DNA of 64,000 nucleotides from Candidatus Bostrichicola ureolyticus (GCA_029851125.1 CP100319.1:1-64000); one strand, 5' to 3'; counted from the stretch's first letter, positions 40,100 through 49,851 are shown. Numbers and translations: made by a program. The notes: a model not told the origin generated them from the sequence alone.

Positions 40100-41038
40100 C
40101 TGATTTTTTAATTCTTTTAATCCTTCTTTGGTAATAGAAGAAACAAAAATATATGGTAAATCTTTAGGTATATTTTTAATAATAGATTTTTTTAAATTAT
40201 TATTAATTTTATCAGATTTAGATATTACTAATATTTTTTTTTTTTCTAAAATTTTTTTGTTATAAAATTTTAGTTCATTAAATAAAATTTTATATTCATT
40301 ATTATGATCATTAGTATCTGCAGGAATAATAAATATCAGTATTTTATTGCGTTCAACATGTCTAAGAAAACGATTCCCTATGCCTAGGAGTCCTGGTATA
40401 TCAACTATTTTAATATTAGAATCTCTATAAGACAAAACTCCTATATTTGGGATTAAAGTAGTAAATATGTAATTAGATATTTTAGGTTTAGCATTTGTTA
40501 GCAAAGAAAGCAAAGTAGATTTACCAGAATTAGGATATCCAATTAAACCTATATCAGCTAAAATTTTTAATTCTAAAATTATCCATCCACCAACCCCTAA
40601 AATACCTTTTTGTGCGTAATTGGGTGTCTTGTTAATAGAATTTTTAAAATGACCATTACCTAGTCCCCCTTTACCACCTTTGAACAAAATATTTTCTTTA
40701 TTATTTATAATTTCTAATAATATTTTTCCTTGTTCATCTTTAATTACTGTCCCTAAAGGGACATCTAAAATTAAATCTTTTCCATTAGAACCAGTCATAT
40801 TATTTTTGTTACCATAACTACCATTCATTGCTTTATTGTATATTTTTTTTTTAAAATGAATAAGTGTATCAATTTGTGGGTTACCTTTTATAATAATATT
40901 TCCTCCTCTTCCACCATTTCCTCCATCAGGTCCACCTTTATAAAAAAATTTTTTTCTATAAAAATGCACTGAACCAGATCCTCCCTCTCCACTCATACAA
41001 TATATTTTAATAAAATCTAAAAAGTTATTTTTTAACAT
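40079..41038 (-). CDS. obg: Obg-family GTPase, ribosome assembly
   Basis: Essential GTPase of late 50S assembly. 319 residues: the glycine-rich Obg fold (residues 1-157, with GGPDGGNGGRGGNI) and a G domain with GYPNSGKS at 167-174, DIPG and a diverged G4 motif ISKSDK. The variable C-terminal OCT domain is lacking, as in other Bacteroidota. Its end overlaps the fumC remnant by 21 bases. The gap to adk is 5 bases. Confidence 0.95.
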   Translation of the reverse strand: MLKNNFLDFIKIYCMSGEGGSGSVHFYRKKFFYKGGPDGGNGGRGGNIIIKGNPQIDTLIHFKKKIYNKAMNGSYGNKNNMTGSNGKDLILDVPLGTVIKDEQGKILLEIINNKENILFKGGKGGLGNGHFKNSINKTPNYAQKGILGVGGWIILELKILADIGLIGYPNSGKSTLLSLLTNAKPKISNYIFTTLIPNIGVLSYRDSNIKIVDIPGLLGIGNRFLRHVERNKILIFIIPADTNDHNNEYKILFNELKFYNKKILEKKKILVISKSDKINNNLKKSIIKNIPKDLPYIFVSSITKEGLKELKNQLYIMIQ

Positions 41039-41043
41039 AAAAA

Positions 41044-41592
41044 TTATTTAATAATTTTTTCTAAATCATTTGAAATTTCATTTATAGTTTTTTTTGCGTT
41101 TAATTTGAAACAATTATATTTTTGTTCATAATATTTTAATACAGGAATTGTTTTTTTATTATATTCTTCAATACGTTTTTTTATAATATTCTTATCAAGA
41201 TCATCATTCCTACCTCTATTTGATAATCTATTTATTAAGGTAATATCATCTATATAAAATAAAAAACATGTTATACTATTTTCAATAAAAAAATCTTTAA
41301 AGATTTTATCTAATGACTTAGCTTGTTTTAGTGTTCTAGGATATCCATCATATATTATTCCTTTTATTATTTTATTATTTATTATTTTTTCTTTTATTAT
41401 ATCTTTTATAAAATTTGTAATTATATCATCTGGAACTAACAAGCCGTTATTTATATAATAACTAAAATTTTGTATGTTTTTTCTAATTATATCTCCAGTA
41501 GAAAAATGAATAAATCCTAATTTATTCATAATAATTTTGGATTGTGTGCCTTTTCCACAACCTGGAGGACCTAATAATATAATATGTTTCAT
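41044..41592 (-). CDS. adk: Adenylate kinase
   Basis: Interconverts AMP, ADP and ATP. 182 residues with the P-loop GPPGCGKGT at 7-15, the AMP-binding STGDIIR and DGYPRTLKQA, and a short LID (NRGRNDD) without zinc cysteines. It is shorter than many bacterial forms because of the small LID. Co-oriented with obg and lpd. Confidence 0.95.
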   Translation of the reverse strand: MKHIILLGPPGCGKGTQSKIIMNKLGFIHFSTGDIIRKNIQNFSYYINNGLLVPDDIITNFIKDIIKEKIINNKIIKGIIYDGYPRTLKQAKSLDKIFKDFFIENSITCFLFYIDDITLINRLSNRGRNDDLDKNIIKKRIEEYNKKTIPVLKYYEQKYNCFKLNAKKTINEISNDLEKIIK

Positions 41593-41616
41593 AATAATAT
41601 AATATGTGTAATATTT

Positions 41617-43014
41617 TTACATATTGATACACATATCATATGCATTATTGACAGATTCAACAATAGCTTCACTCATTGTAGGATGAGGATAAATAGTTTT
41701 AATAATATCATAATTTGTAGTTTCTAATTGTCGTGCAGTTACAACTGAAGAAATTATTTCTGTTACTCCGTTACCAATCATATGACATCCTAGTAATTCA
41801 CCATATTTAGTATCAAATATAACTTTTACAAATCCTGTAGTATTTCCATCAGCTACAGCTTTTCCTAAAGCATTAAAAAAGAATTTTCCTATTTTTATTT
41901 CATAACCTTTTTCTATTGCTTGTTTTTCTGTATATCCTACAGAGGCTATTTCTGGAATGCAATATGTACAATTTGGAATATTATTGTAATTTAATGGATA
42001 TGTTTTTAAATTTTTGATATATTCTACGCAAGTAATTCCTTCATAGGAAGCTACATGAGCTAAAGCTGGACCTTGTATCACATCTCCTATAGCATAATAA
42101 CCAGGTATATTAGTTCTATAATATTCGTCTACAATAATACGACCATCTTTAGTTTTTATACCAGTTTCTTCTAATCCAATATTTTCAGTATTTGGAATAA
42201 TACCAGCTGCAGATAAAATTACTTCTGTTTCTAAAGTATGTTTTGTGCCATACTTATTATTAAATACGTTAACTTTTATTTGATCTTTATCATTGATATT
42301 AATATTTTCAATATATGAAGAAGTAAATATTTCTAGACCTTTTTTTGTAAAAACCAATTCTAATTGTTTAGATATATCTTCATCTTCTAATGGTAGAATA
42401 CGATTTAAATATTCTAATATAATTACTTTAGTACCTAAAGAATTGTAAAAGTAAGCAAATTCTACACCAATTGCTCCAGCCCCTACTATTATCATTGATT
42501 TAGGCAACTTTGATAAAGTAAGTGCTTCTTTATAACCAATAATTTTATTTTTATCTTGAGGTAGATTAGGTAATATTTTAGACCGTGCTCCAACAGCTAT
42601 TATAATATGTAAAGCACTATATTCTATAATATTATTATTATTATCAATCACATTTATTATTTTTCCAGGTTTAATTATAGCTTTTCCAAAGATAATTGTT
42701 ATATTATTTTTTTTTATTAAAGAAATTAAACCGCTATTCATTTTATTAACTATTGCGCGACTACGTGCAATAATTTTAGATAAATCAACTTTGATATTAT
42801 CAGTTGATATACCATAATCTTGGGAATGTTTCAAATAATTAAATATTTTAGCACTTTGTAATAATGCTTTTGTTGGAATACACCCCCAATTAAGACAAAT
42901 ACCTCCTAAATTTTCTTTTTCAATAATAGCAGTTTTTAAACCCAGTTGAGATGCACGTATTGCAGCCACATAACCACCTGGTCCACTTCCTATGACAATA
43001 AGATCAAAATTCAT
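41617..43014 (-). CDS. lpd: Dihydrolipoyl dehydrogenase (E3)
   Basis: Flavoprotein reoxidising dihydrolipoamide in pyruvate and 2-oxoglutarate dehydrogenases. 465 residues. FAD-binding GSGPGGYVAA at 9-18, redox cysteines Cys40 and Cys45 in CLNWGC, NAD-binding GAGAIGVEFA, and the active-site HPHPTMSE-type motif as YPHPTMSEAI. With lipB it shows that lipoate-dependent dehydrogenases are kept, although the TCA-cycle enzyme fumarase is lost. Confidence 0.97.
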   Translation of the reverse strand: MNFDLIVIGSGPGGYVAAIRASQLGLKTAIIEKENLGGICLNWGCIPTKALLQSAKIFNYLKHSQDYGISTDNIKVDLSKIIARSRAIVNKMNSGLISLIKKNNITIIFGKAIIKPGKIINVIDNNNNIIEYSALHIIIAVGARSKILPNLPQDKNKIIGYKEALTLSKLPKSMIIVGAGAIGVEFAYFYNSLGTKVIILEYLNRILPLEDEDISKQLELVFTKKGLEIFTSSYIENININDKDQIKVNVFNNKYGTKHTLETEVILSAAGIIPNTENIGLEETGIKTKDGRIIVDEYYRTNIPGYYAIGDVIQGPALAHVASYEGITCVEYIKNLKTYPLNYNNIPNCTYCIPEIASVGYTEKQAIEKGYEIKIGKFFFNALGKAVADGNTTGFVKVIFDTKYGELLGCHMIGNGVTEIISSVVTARQLETTNYDIIKTIYPHPTMSEAIVESVNNAYDMCINM

Positions 43015-43111
43015 TAATAATTAAATTTAAAAATTTTATTATATATAAAATATAATTTTATTAATAAATTTTTTTGTATTTTAAATAAACATATTAATAT
43101 ATATATTCAAA

Positions 43112-43384
43112 ATGAAATTGTACGTAGGAAATCTTCCCTATAAAACATCAGAACAAGAAATAAAAAAATATTTTGAGTCTATTGGAGAAGTAAATAGTGC
43201 AAAAATAATAACATATAAAACTAGAAGTAAAGGTTTTGGTTTTATTGAAATGTCAAGTGATGAAGCTGCTAAAGAAGCAATAAAACAACTTAATGGAACA
43301 CAATTTATGGGAAGAAATATAGTAGTATCTGAAGCTAAACCCAACAAGGGAACAGGAGTTAAAAAAACCAATTACATGAGTTAA
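43112..43384 (+). CDS. RRM-domain RNA-binding protein
   Basis: 90-residue single RNA-recognition-motif protein. RNP2 is LYVGNL (3-8) and RNP1 is KGFGFIEM (40-47). The short basic tail ends in NYMS. Such proteins are common in Bacteroidota and are thought to be RNA chaperones; the target is unknown. The stop codon lies within the first copy boundary of a 22-bp tandem duplication, so a second copy of the C-terminal codons follows the stop. Confidence 0.93.
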   Translation: MKLYVGNLPYKTSEQEIKKYFESIGEVNSAKIITYKTRSKGFGFIEMSSDEAAKEAIKQLNGTQFMGRNIVVSEAKPNKGTGVKKTNYMS

Positions 43385-43400
43385 AAAAACCAATTACATG
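43357..43400 (+). repeat. 22-bp tandem duplication across the RRM gene stop codon
   Basis: Two exact copies of AGTTAAAAAAACCAATTACATG (43357-43378 and 43379-43400). The first encodes the last residues of the RRM protein; the stop TAA lies at the start of copy two, and the same AGTTAAAAAAA begins a third time at 43401. It looks like a recent duplication that did not change the protein. Confidence 0.93.
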
Positions 43401-43412
43401 AGTTAAAAAAAA

Positions 43413-44312
43413 ATGTTAAAACCAAACTTAAAGGGAACAGGAGTGGCATTAGTTACTCCTTTTGATGAAAAAAAATCTATTGATTTTAATAATCTTGAAA
43501 AATTAATAAATTATGTAAATGAAAATGGAGTAGATTATTTAGTCATTTTAGGTACTACAGGAGAGCCTACTTCCTTAAATAAGGATGAAAAAAATGAAGT
43601 TATTAAATTTATAAAATCAGTTAATAACAATCATAAACCTATGATTTTAGGAATTGGAGGAAACAATACTGAAATGGTAATTAGACAAATTAAAGAACAA
43701 ACTAATTTATATGATTTTAAAGCAATTCTTTCTGTAGTTCCCTATTATAATCGTCCAACACAAGAAGGAATATATCAACATTTTAAGACTATTGCTGAGA
43801 ATACAGATGTAAATATAATTATATATAATGTTCCATTACGCACATCTTCAAACATACTTCCTGAAACTGTTTTGCGATTAGCTAATGAATTTGATAATAT
43901 TATTGGAATTAAAGAAGCTTCTGGAAACTTAACACAAATATTTAAAATAATAAAACAAAAACCAGAAGGTTTTTATGTAATATCAGGAGATGATTCATTA
44001 GTATTACCTATAATTTTTAGTGGAGGAGATGGAATTATTTCTGTATTAGCTCAAGGTTTTCCAAAACATATTTCAAATATGGTATCTTTGGCAATGAGAA
44101 ATATGATTAAAGAATCATTATCTATATTCTATGAATTAGAAGATATGATAGAATTTATTTTTGAAGAAGGAAATCCGACAGGTATTAAAACATTGCTAAA
44201 GATTATAGGAATATGTAAAAATGAGGTTAGATTACCATTAGTAGAAGGAACAAAAAAATTATATCAAAAAATTTTTTCATCATATGAAAGAATAATAAAT
44301 ACATTAAAATAA
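43413..44312 (+). CDS. dapA: 4-hydroxy-tetrahydrodipicolinate synthase
   Basis: First committed step of lysine/diaminopimelate synthesis, condensing pyruvate and aspartate semialdehyde. 299 residues. Schiff-base Lys167 in IIGIKEASGN, Tyr138 in IIYNVP and the Thr pair in LGTTGEP (48-49) are present. This is the only clear essential-amino-acid gene in the window and supports a nutritional role; the same pathway also feeds peptidoglycan. A 14-base string (AAGGGAACAGGAGT) near its start also occurs in the RRM gene at 43347. Confidence 0.97.
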   Translation: MLKPNLKGTGVALVTPFDEKKSIDFNNLEKLINYVNENGVDYLVILGTTGEPTSLNKDEKNEVIKFIKSVNNNHKPMILGIGGNNTEMVIRQIKEQTNLYDFKAILSVVPYYNRPTQEGIYQHFKTIAENTDVNIIIYNVPLRTSSNILPETVLRLANEFDNIIGIKEASGNLTQIFKIIKQKPEGFYVISGDDSLVLPIIFSGGDGIISVLAQGFPKHISNMVSLAMRNMIKESLSIFYELEDMIEFIFEEGNPTGIKTLLKIIGICKNEVRLPLVEGTKKLYQKIFSSYERIINTLK

Positions 44313-44323
44313 ATAATACAATA

Positions 44324-45136
44324 ATGAGATATATTTATATATTATTTTTTATATGTTTATTTACGTCATGTAATTTTAATTTAGATTATAACAATAAATT
44401 ATATGATTTATTATCATCTCCAAATTTAAATTTATATCCAAATTTTTTTTTAAAAAATGCAGAGGTTTTATACAAACAAAAAAAATATTATGAAGCTATA
44501 AAATTATATAATTTAATTTTAAATAAATTTGATAATTTAAAATTAAATATTAAAAATAATATTAAATATAAAATAGCTATGAGTTATTTTTTTCTAAAAA
44601 AATATAATATAGCAATATTACATTTTATTGATTTAAATAAATCTGAAAAAGATTTAAATAAAGCTGAAAAAGCTTTATATTTATCAGGATATTGTTATTA
44701 TTTATTATCACCTGATTATTATTTAGATCAAAAAATAACATATAAAGCTATTGAAATATTTGAATTTTTTAAATTAAAATATCCTAATAGTAAGTATATA
44801 AATATAGTTAATTACTTATTAAATAATTTAAATAAAAAAATTGAAATAAAAAATTTTAAAATAGCAATTTATTTTTATAAAGTAAATCGTTATCAAGAAG
44901 CTATAATTTTTTTAAAAAATTTTATTAAAGATTTTCCTTATTCTTCTTTAAAAGAAGAAGCTTTTTTTTATATGATTATATCTCAATTTAAATTGTATAG
45001 TAATAGTACAAATAAAATAATTAAGAAAAAACTATTAGAAGAAGCTAATATTATGTATAATAAATTTATACAAGATTTTCCAAAATCTATTTATATAGAA
45101 AAAGCAAAAAAAATATATAAAAATGAAAATTTATGA
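44324..45136 (+). CDS. bamD: Outer membrane assembly lipoprotein BamD
   Basis: Component of the BAM complex that inserts beta-barrel proteins. 270 residues. A lipoprotein signal peptide ends in FTSC with the lipidated Cys16. The rest consists of TPR-like helix pairs: the AEVLYKQKKYYEAIKLYN unit near residue 46, a further unit near 180 (YKVNRYQEAIIFLKNFI) and one near 240. Strongly Asn/Lys/Ile-enriched. It overlaps rpoZ by 14 bases. Confidence 0.88.
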   Translation: MRYIYILFFICLFTSCNFNLDYNNKLYDLLSSPNLNLYPNFFLKNAEVLYKQKKYYEAIKLYNLILNKFDNLKLNIKNNIKYKIAMSYFFLKKYNIAILHFIDLNKSEKDLNKAEKALYLSGYCYYLLSPDYYLDQKITYKAIEIFEFFKLKYPNSKYINIVNYLLNNLNKKIEIKNFKIAIYFYKVNRYQEAIIFLKNFIKDFPYSSLKEEAFFYMIISQFKLYSNSTNKIIKKKLLEEANIMYNKFIQDFPKSIYIEKAKKIYKNENL

Positions 45137-45419
45137 AAAAAATGCTCCTATTACAACTGTAACGATTGATAGATATCAATTAGAAAAATGTGGAGAAAAT
45201 ATTTTTTTTATAATAAATATTTTAAATAAAAGAGCTGATCAAATTAATTATCTTCTAAAGACAGAGTTAGACAAAAAATTGGAAAAATTTAATATTGAAA
45301 ATTTATATGAAAATAAAGAAATAATTGAAATTTCAAAGTTTTTTGAAAAACTACCTAAACCTACTTCTATTGCAATACAAGAATTTTTAGATGGAGAATT
45401 ATTAATAAATAATATGTGA
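45123..45419 (+). CDS. rpoZ: RNA polymerase omega-like subunit
   Basis: 98-residue omega/Rpb6-like protein of the Bacteroidota type. The core NKRADQINYLLKTELDKKL and the C-terminal SKFFEKLPKPTSIAIQEFLDG match flavobacterial proteins annotated as omega. It follows bamD with a 14-base overlap, as in relatives. The TGA stop (45417-45419) lies within the 3' end of the convergent tRNA-Lys. Confidence 0.9.
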   Translation: MKIYEKNAPITTVTIDRYQLEKCGENIFFIINILNKRADQINYLLKTELDKKLEKFNIENLYENKEIIEISKFFEKLPKPTSIAIQEFLDGELLINNM

Positions 45420-45489
45420 CCCGGCTGGGATTCGAACCCAGGACCCTTACATTAAAAGTGTAATGCTCTACCAACTGAGCTACCAGGTC
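45417..45489 (-). tRNA. trnK: tRNA-Lys (TTT anticodon)
   Basis: Acceptor GACCTGG pairs with CCGGGTC (one G-U); anticodon loop CTTTTAA on stem TTACA/TGTAA gives anticodon TTT. T loop TTCGAAT. The 3' bases overlap the stop codon of rpoZ by 3 nucleotides on the opposite strand. Confidence 0.96.
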
Positions 45490-45529
45490 TTGAACTAAAT
45501 ATACTAAGATTTCAAATAAAAATAAATTT

Positions 45530-46818
45530 ATGTTTTGTAATAAACAAAAATTAATTAGTTTTTTTTTAAAAAAAAAATTTTAGTAGCAGTTAGTGGAGGC
45601 GTAGATAGTATGGTTCTTTTACACGTATTATGCAATTTAGGTGTAACGTTAAAAGTAGCTCATTGTAATTTTAAACTTAGAGGAAAAGAGTCAGATCAAG
45701 ATGAGATGTTTGTCCGTAGTGTTTGTTTAAAAAAACATATTGATTTTTATAGTAAATCATTTGATACTAATAAATATTCTATAGACAATAAACTATCTAT
45801 TCAAATGTCTGCTCGTAAACTTAGGTATGATTGGTTTGAAGAATTACTTTTAATGTTAAAATATAATTATGTAGCTATAGGACATCATTTAAATGATTCT
45901 ATAGAAACATTTTTTATTAATCTTATTAGAGGAACAGGAAAAAAAGGTTTATTAGGTATTTCAGAAATTAATGGCCAAATTATTCGTCCCCTTTTATCTT
46001 TTACTAAAGAAGATATTATTATATATGCAAAAGAAAACAAAATAGAATGGCGTGATGATAGTAGTAATAAAAATATAAAATATTTACGTAATAATATTCG
46101 TATACATATAGAACCTTTGATAAAAAAAATTCCTAATTTTTATAATGGATTTAGGAAAACTATTCAGAATTTATCATATGAATACTTTTTTTTAGAAAAC
46201 CAATTACAAATTGTAACTAAAAATATTACTATAAAAAAATCTATTAATCCATTTATTTGGAAAATAAATATAAAAATATTAAGATCATTAGATCCAATGA
46301 TTATTAATTTATTGTTTTTACCTTATGGTTTTAAAAATACAATAGATTTAATACAACTTTTAAATACACAATCAGGAAAACAATTGTTTTCAAAACATTA
46401 TCGTTTAATTAAAGATAGAAATTGTATTATATTAACAGATAGATTAACAGATATAAATAAAAAAGTTTATAAGATATTTAATTTATCTACTATTAATGAT
46501 CCTATTTATATGTACTTTTTAAGTTCTGTTAAAATTGAAGAATTTGCTAACGCGTCAGTAGATTTAGATATGCTTAAGTTTCCTCTTAAATTAAGAATTT
46601 GGAAAAAAGGTGATTATTTTTACCCATTAGGAATGCATAACAAAAAAAAAATAAGTAAATATTTAAAAGATGAAAAATTATCTATTTTGGAAAAAGAAAA
46701 AATTTTTTTATTGGTTAATTCAACAGAAGATATTATTTGGGTTTTAGGTAAACGTTTAGATGATAGATTTAAAGTTACTAATAATACAAAAAATGTATTA
46801 AATATTTTTATAAAATAA
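45530..46818 (+). pseudogene. tilS: tRNA(Ile)-lysidine synthase, frameshifted at a T9A10 tract
   Basis: TilS converts C34 of the CAT-anticodon tRNA-Ile to lysidine so that AUA is read as Ile; in an AT-rich genome this should be essential. The ATG at 45530 opens MFCNKQKLISFFLKKK and then meets a stop at 45581. The frame one base back carries LVAVSGGVDSMVLL (the PP-loop signature) and runs to 46818. In that second frame there is no ATG before the signature. The break lies in nine T plus ten A (45559-45577); one added base gives an intact protein of about 429 residues. The rest, including the HHLNDSIETFFINLIRGTG segment, looks fully conserved. Confidence 0.9.
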
Positions 46819-46850
46819 ATGTACATTTGCATATATAAATAATAAAATTT

Positions 46851-47494
46851 ATGAATCTTTGTAATTTTTATAATATAAAATCAAATATTCCTTCATATGT
46901 AAAAATTATAGCTGTATCTAAAAATCAACCTATTTCTAAAATAAAAGAAATTTATGATGCTGGTCAACGTGATTTTGGTGAAAATTATATTAATGAACTT
47001 GTAGAAAAATATAAATATCTTCCTAAGGATATTCGTTGGCATATGATTGGTAGATTACAAAGTAATAAAATTAAATACATTGGTAATTTTGTTTATTTAG
47101 TGCATAGTATAGAAAAAATAAAACATATTAAAATACTTAATAAAGAGGCACTAAAACATAATAGAGTTATTCAATGTTTACTTCAAATAAAAATTGCTGA
47201 AGAAAAAAAAAAGCTGGTATAACATATTTAGAAGCTATTGAAATATTCAAATCTTATGTTCATTTAAATATGAAAAACGTTAAAATTATAGGGTTAATGG
47301 GCATGGCTACTTTTAGTAAAAACAAAGACAAAATTCATGATGAATTTAAATATTTGTATCAAATATTCAATTTTTTTAATAAAAAAAACAATGAATTTAA
47401 CATTATTTCTATGGGTATGAGTAATGATTATAATATTGCAATAAAATGTGGAAGTAATATGATTCGTATAGGAAATGTTATTTTTGGTGATTAA
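46851..47494 (+). pseudogene. yggS: YggS/PLPBP-family pyridoxal-phosphate homeostasis protein, frameshifted at an A10 run
   Basis: Single-domain PLP-binding protein of vitamin B6 homeostasis. The first frame (46851-47222) contains IIAVSKNQP with the PLP lysine, FGENYINEL and WHMIGRLQSNK. It ends shortly after a run of ten A (47203-47212). The frame one base back continues KAGITYLEAIEIF and GLMGMATFSKN, then SMGMSNDYNIAIKCGSNMIRIG, to 47494. One added A restores about 214 residues, the family length, so the damage is a single-base event or is corrected by slippage. Confidence 0.9.
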
Positions 47495-47500
47495 AAAGAT

Positions 47501-48439
47501 ATGAATCCACGTATTGTATTTATAGGTACTACATATTTTGCAGTAAAATCTTTAAAAAAACTAATAGAATCAGACTACTTAATATCATTAGTTGTAACAA
47601 TTCCAGATAAATTTTATAGAAAAAAATTAATTGAATCAGCTGTAAAAAAATTTGCATTATTATATAGATTACCAATTCTTCAACCCAAAAATCTTAAAGA
47701 TCCAACGTTTTTGAACAAATTAAAATCATATAAAGCAGATTTACAAATTGTTGTAGATTTTCGTATGTTGCCCCAACAAGTATGGTCTTTACCTATTTTG
47801 GGTACTTTTAATCTACATGCGTCATTGCTACCTCAGTATCGCGGTGCTGCACCTATACAATGGGCGATTATTAATGGAGAAACTGAAACTGGATTAACTA
47901 CTTTTTTTTTAGATGATAAAATTGATACAGGAGATATTCTTTTACAAAGAAAAATTACAATAGGAATAAAAGAAACTGCTGGAAATTTATCTAATCGTAT
48001 GGCATATATGGGATCTGATCTAGTTATTGATACTTTAAAAGGACTTGTAAATAAAAATATAAAAGCGATACCTCAAAAGAAAGAGTATAATTTAAAAATG
48101 GCTCCAAAAATATATAAAAAAGATTGTCGTATTGATTGGAATCTTTCTATAGATTTTATTTTTAATAAAATACGTGGTTTGAGTCCTTATCCTACTGCTT
48201 GGACTATATTATATTTAGATGAATATCCTTTACAATTTAAAATTTATAGTGCTGATATTATAAAACAAATACATAATAAATATATTAAAGAAATAATTAT
48301 AACTAAATCATCGCTAAATATAGCTGTTAAAAATGGGTTTATTATGATTCTAGAAGGACAAATAGAAGGTCGTAAAAAAATGTGTGCAATAGATCTTATA
48401 AATGGATTAAAAAATAAAAAAAAATTATTTATTGAATAA
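47501..48439 (+). CDS. fmt: Methionyl-tRNA formyltransferase
   Basis: Formylates initiator Met-tRNA. 312 residues with the formyl-THF site NLHASLLPQYRGAAPIQWAI (Asn, His and Asp of the family active site are seen, the Asp in DDKIDTGDIL) and a C-terminal OB-like domain that is diverged. FolD (52659) supplies the folate donor pathway. It begins 6 bases after yggS. Confidence 0.96.
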   Translation: MNPRIVFIGTTYFAVKSLKKLIESDYLISLVVTIPDKFYRKKLIESAVKKFALLYRLPILQPKNLKDPTFLNKLKSYKADLQIVVDFRMLPQQVWSLPILGTFNLHASLLPQYRGAAPIQWAIINGETETGLTTFFLDDKIDTGDILLQRKITIGIKETAGNLSNRMAYMGSDLVIDTLKGLVNKNIKAIPQKKEYNLKMAPKIYKKDCRIDWNLSIDFIFNKIRGLSPYPTAWTILYLDEYPLQFKIYSADIIKQIHNKYIKEIIITKSSLNIAVKNGFIMILEGQIEGRKKMCAIDLINGLKNKKKLFIE

Positions 48440-48494
48440 TTTTATTAAAAATATTATTTTATATACGTTAAATATTTTTTTAATTTAAATAATT

Positions 48495-48770
48495 ATGAAC
48501 AAAACTGAATTAATAGATATTATTTCTGCAAAAACGGGAACAACAAAAGTTATTACTAAAAATATTATTGAAGCATTTATTTCTAGTGTTAAAGATAGCT
48601 TATGCAATGGAGAACGAATAAGTTTAGTTGGATTTATTACACTTTTTGTTGGAGAACGAAATGCAAGAACTGCTATAAATCCTAGAACCAAAGTTAAAAT
48701 TTTTATTCCTAAAAAGAAAGTTGTTAAAGTTAAAATAGGAACTGAATTAAATAATATGATAAATAAATAA
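48495..48770 (+). CDS. hup: HU/IHF-family DNA-binding protein
   Basis: 91-residue nucleoid protein. It starts MNKTELIDIISAKTGTTK; the beta-arm region GERNARTAINPRTKVKIFIP holds the DNA-intercalating proline motif RTAINPRT, equivalent to the GRNPxT element. HU could be important for compacting this AT-rich chromosome. Convergent with prfA, with a 4-base gap. Confidence 0.95.
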   Translation: MNKTELIDIISAKTGTTKVITKNIIEAFISSVKDSLCNGERISLVGFITLFVGERNARTAINPRTKVKIFIPKKKVVKVKIGTELNNMINK

Positions 48771-48774
48771 GTTA

Positions 48775-49851
48775 TTATAGTTTGTCTGAATTATAAGCTA
48801 TTTTAATAGCATCAATCATTTCTTTAATATTACCATTCATAAATGATTCTAAATTATATATGGATTTGTTTATTCTATGATCAGTAACTCTATCTTGAAT
48901 ATAATTGTAAGTACGTATCTTATATGATCTTTCACCTGTATTTATTAAACATTTTCTTTCATTAGATCGTTCTGTTATTTTTTTGTTAAGTTGCATTTGA
49001 TAAACTCTAGAGTATAATATTGTCATAGCTTTTTCCAAATTTTTATGTTGTGAACGTTGATCCTGACATTCTGCTACTATACCACTAGGTATATGAGTTA
49101 AACGCACTGCAGATTCTGTTTTATTTACATGTTGTCCACCTGCTCCACTAGATCTAAAAGTATCTCTTTTTATTTCTGTTGGATTGATTTCAAAATCAAT
49201 TTTTTTTATTTCAGGTAAAACTACTACAGTAACAGTAGATGTATGTATACGTCCTTTAGATTCAGTTTTAGGAATTCTTTGTACTCTATGGACACCTGAT
49301 TCAAATTTTAATGTTCCATAAACTCCATTTCCATAGACACCTAAAATAACCTCCTTATATCCTTTTATAGCGGATTTTTGTAAATTAAGTATTTCAATTA
49401 TCCAACCCATATATTTAAAATACATTGTATACATTCTAAAAATATCTTCTACAAAAATACAAGCTTCATCTCCTCCAGTTCCAGCACGTAATTCCAAAAT
49501 AACGTTGTTATCATCTTTAGATAATTTAGGCGATAACAAATGTTTAATTTGTTTTTCAATATTAGATAATGCTATTAAAGCATCATTTTTTTCAGATTTA
49601 GCTATTTCTTTTATTTCTATATCTTCGTATTTTGACGATAAGATTTTATCAGCTTCATATATAAGTTTTTTTTTATTTTTATAGTTTTGGTAAACTTCCA
49701 TTATTTTTTCTAATTCTTTATATTTTTTTGCAATAATTATGTATTTTTCTTGATCATATATAGGATTTTTGATTATATCAGATAATTTATAAGATAATTC
49801 ATTAAATTTTTTTTGAATAGCTTGTAATTTTTCTATTAAAAATGTTTCCAT
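48775..49851 (-). CDS. prfA: Peptide chain release factor 1
   Basis: Recognises UAA and UAG. 358 residues. The GGQ hydrolysis motif is at 238-240 in SSGAGGQHVNKTESAVRLTH. The codon-recognition PxT tripeptide reads PKT (194-196), compared with PAT in E. coli; I believe flavobacteria often carry PQT, so the lysine may be an AT-bias change. Since TGA stops are also used, prfB must exist elsewhere. Confidence 0.97.
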   Translation of the reverse strand: METFLIEKLQAIQKKFNELSYKLSDIIKNPIYDQEKYIIIAKKYKELEKIMEVYQNYKNKKKLIYEADKILSSKYEDIEIKEIAKSEKNDALIALSNIEKQIKHLLSPKLSKDDNNVILELRAGTGGDEACIFVEDIFRMYTMYFKYMGWIIEILNLQKSAIKGYKEVILGVYGNGVYGTLKFESGVHRVQRIPKTESKGRIHTSTVTVVVLPEIKKIDFEINPTEIKRDTFRSSGAGGQHVNKTESAVRLTHIPSGIVAECQDQRSQHKNLEKAMTILYSRVYQMQLNKKITERSNERKCLINTGERSYKIRTYNYIQDRVTDHRINKSIYNLESFMNGNIKEMIDAIKIAYNSDKL

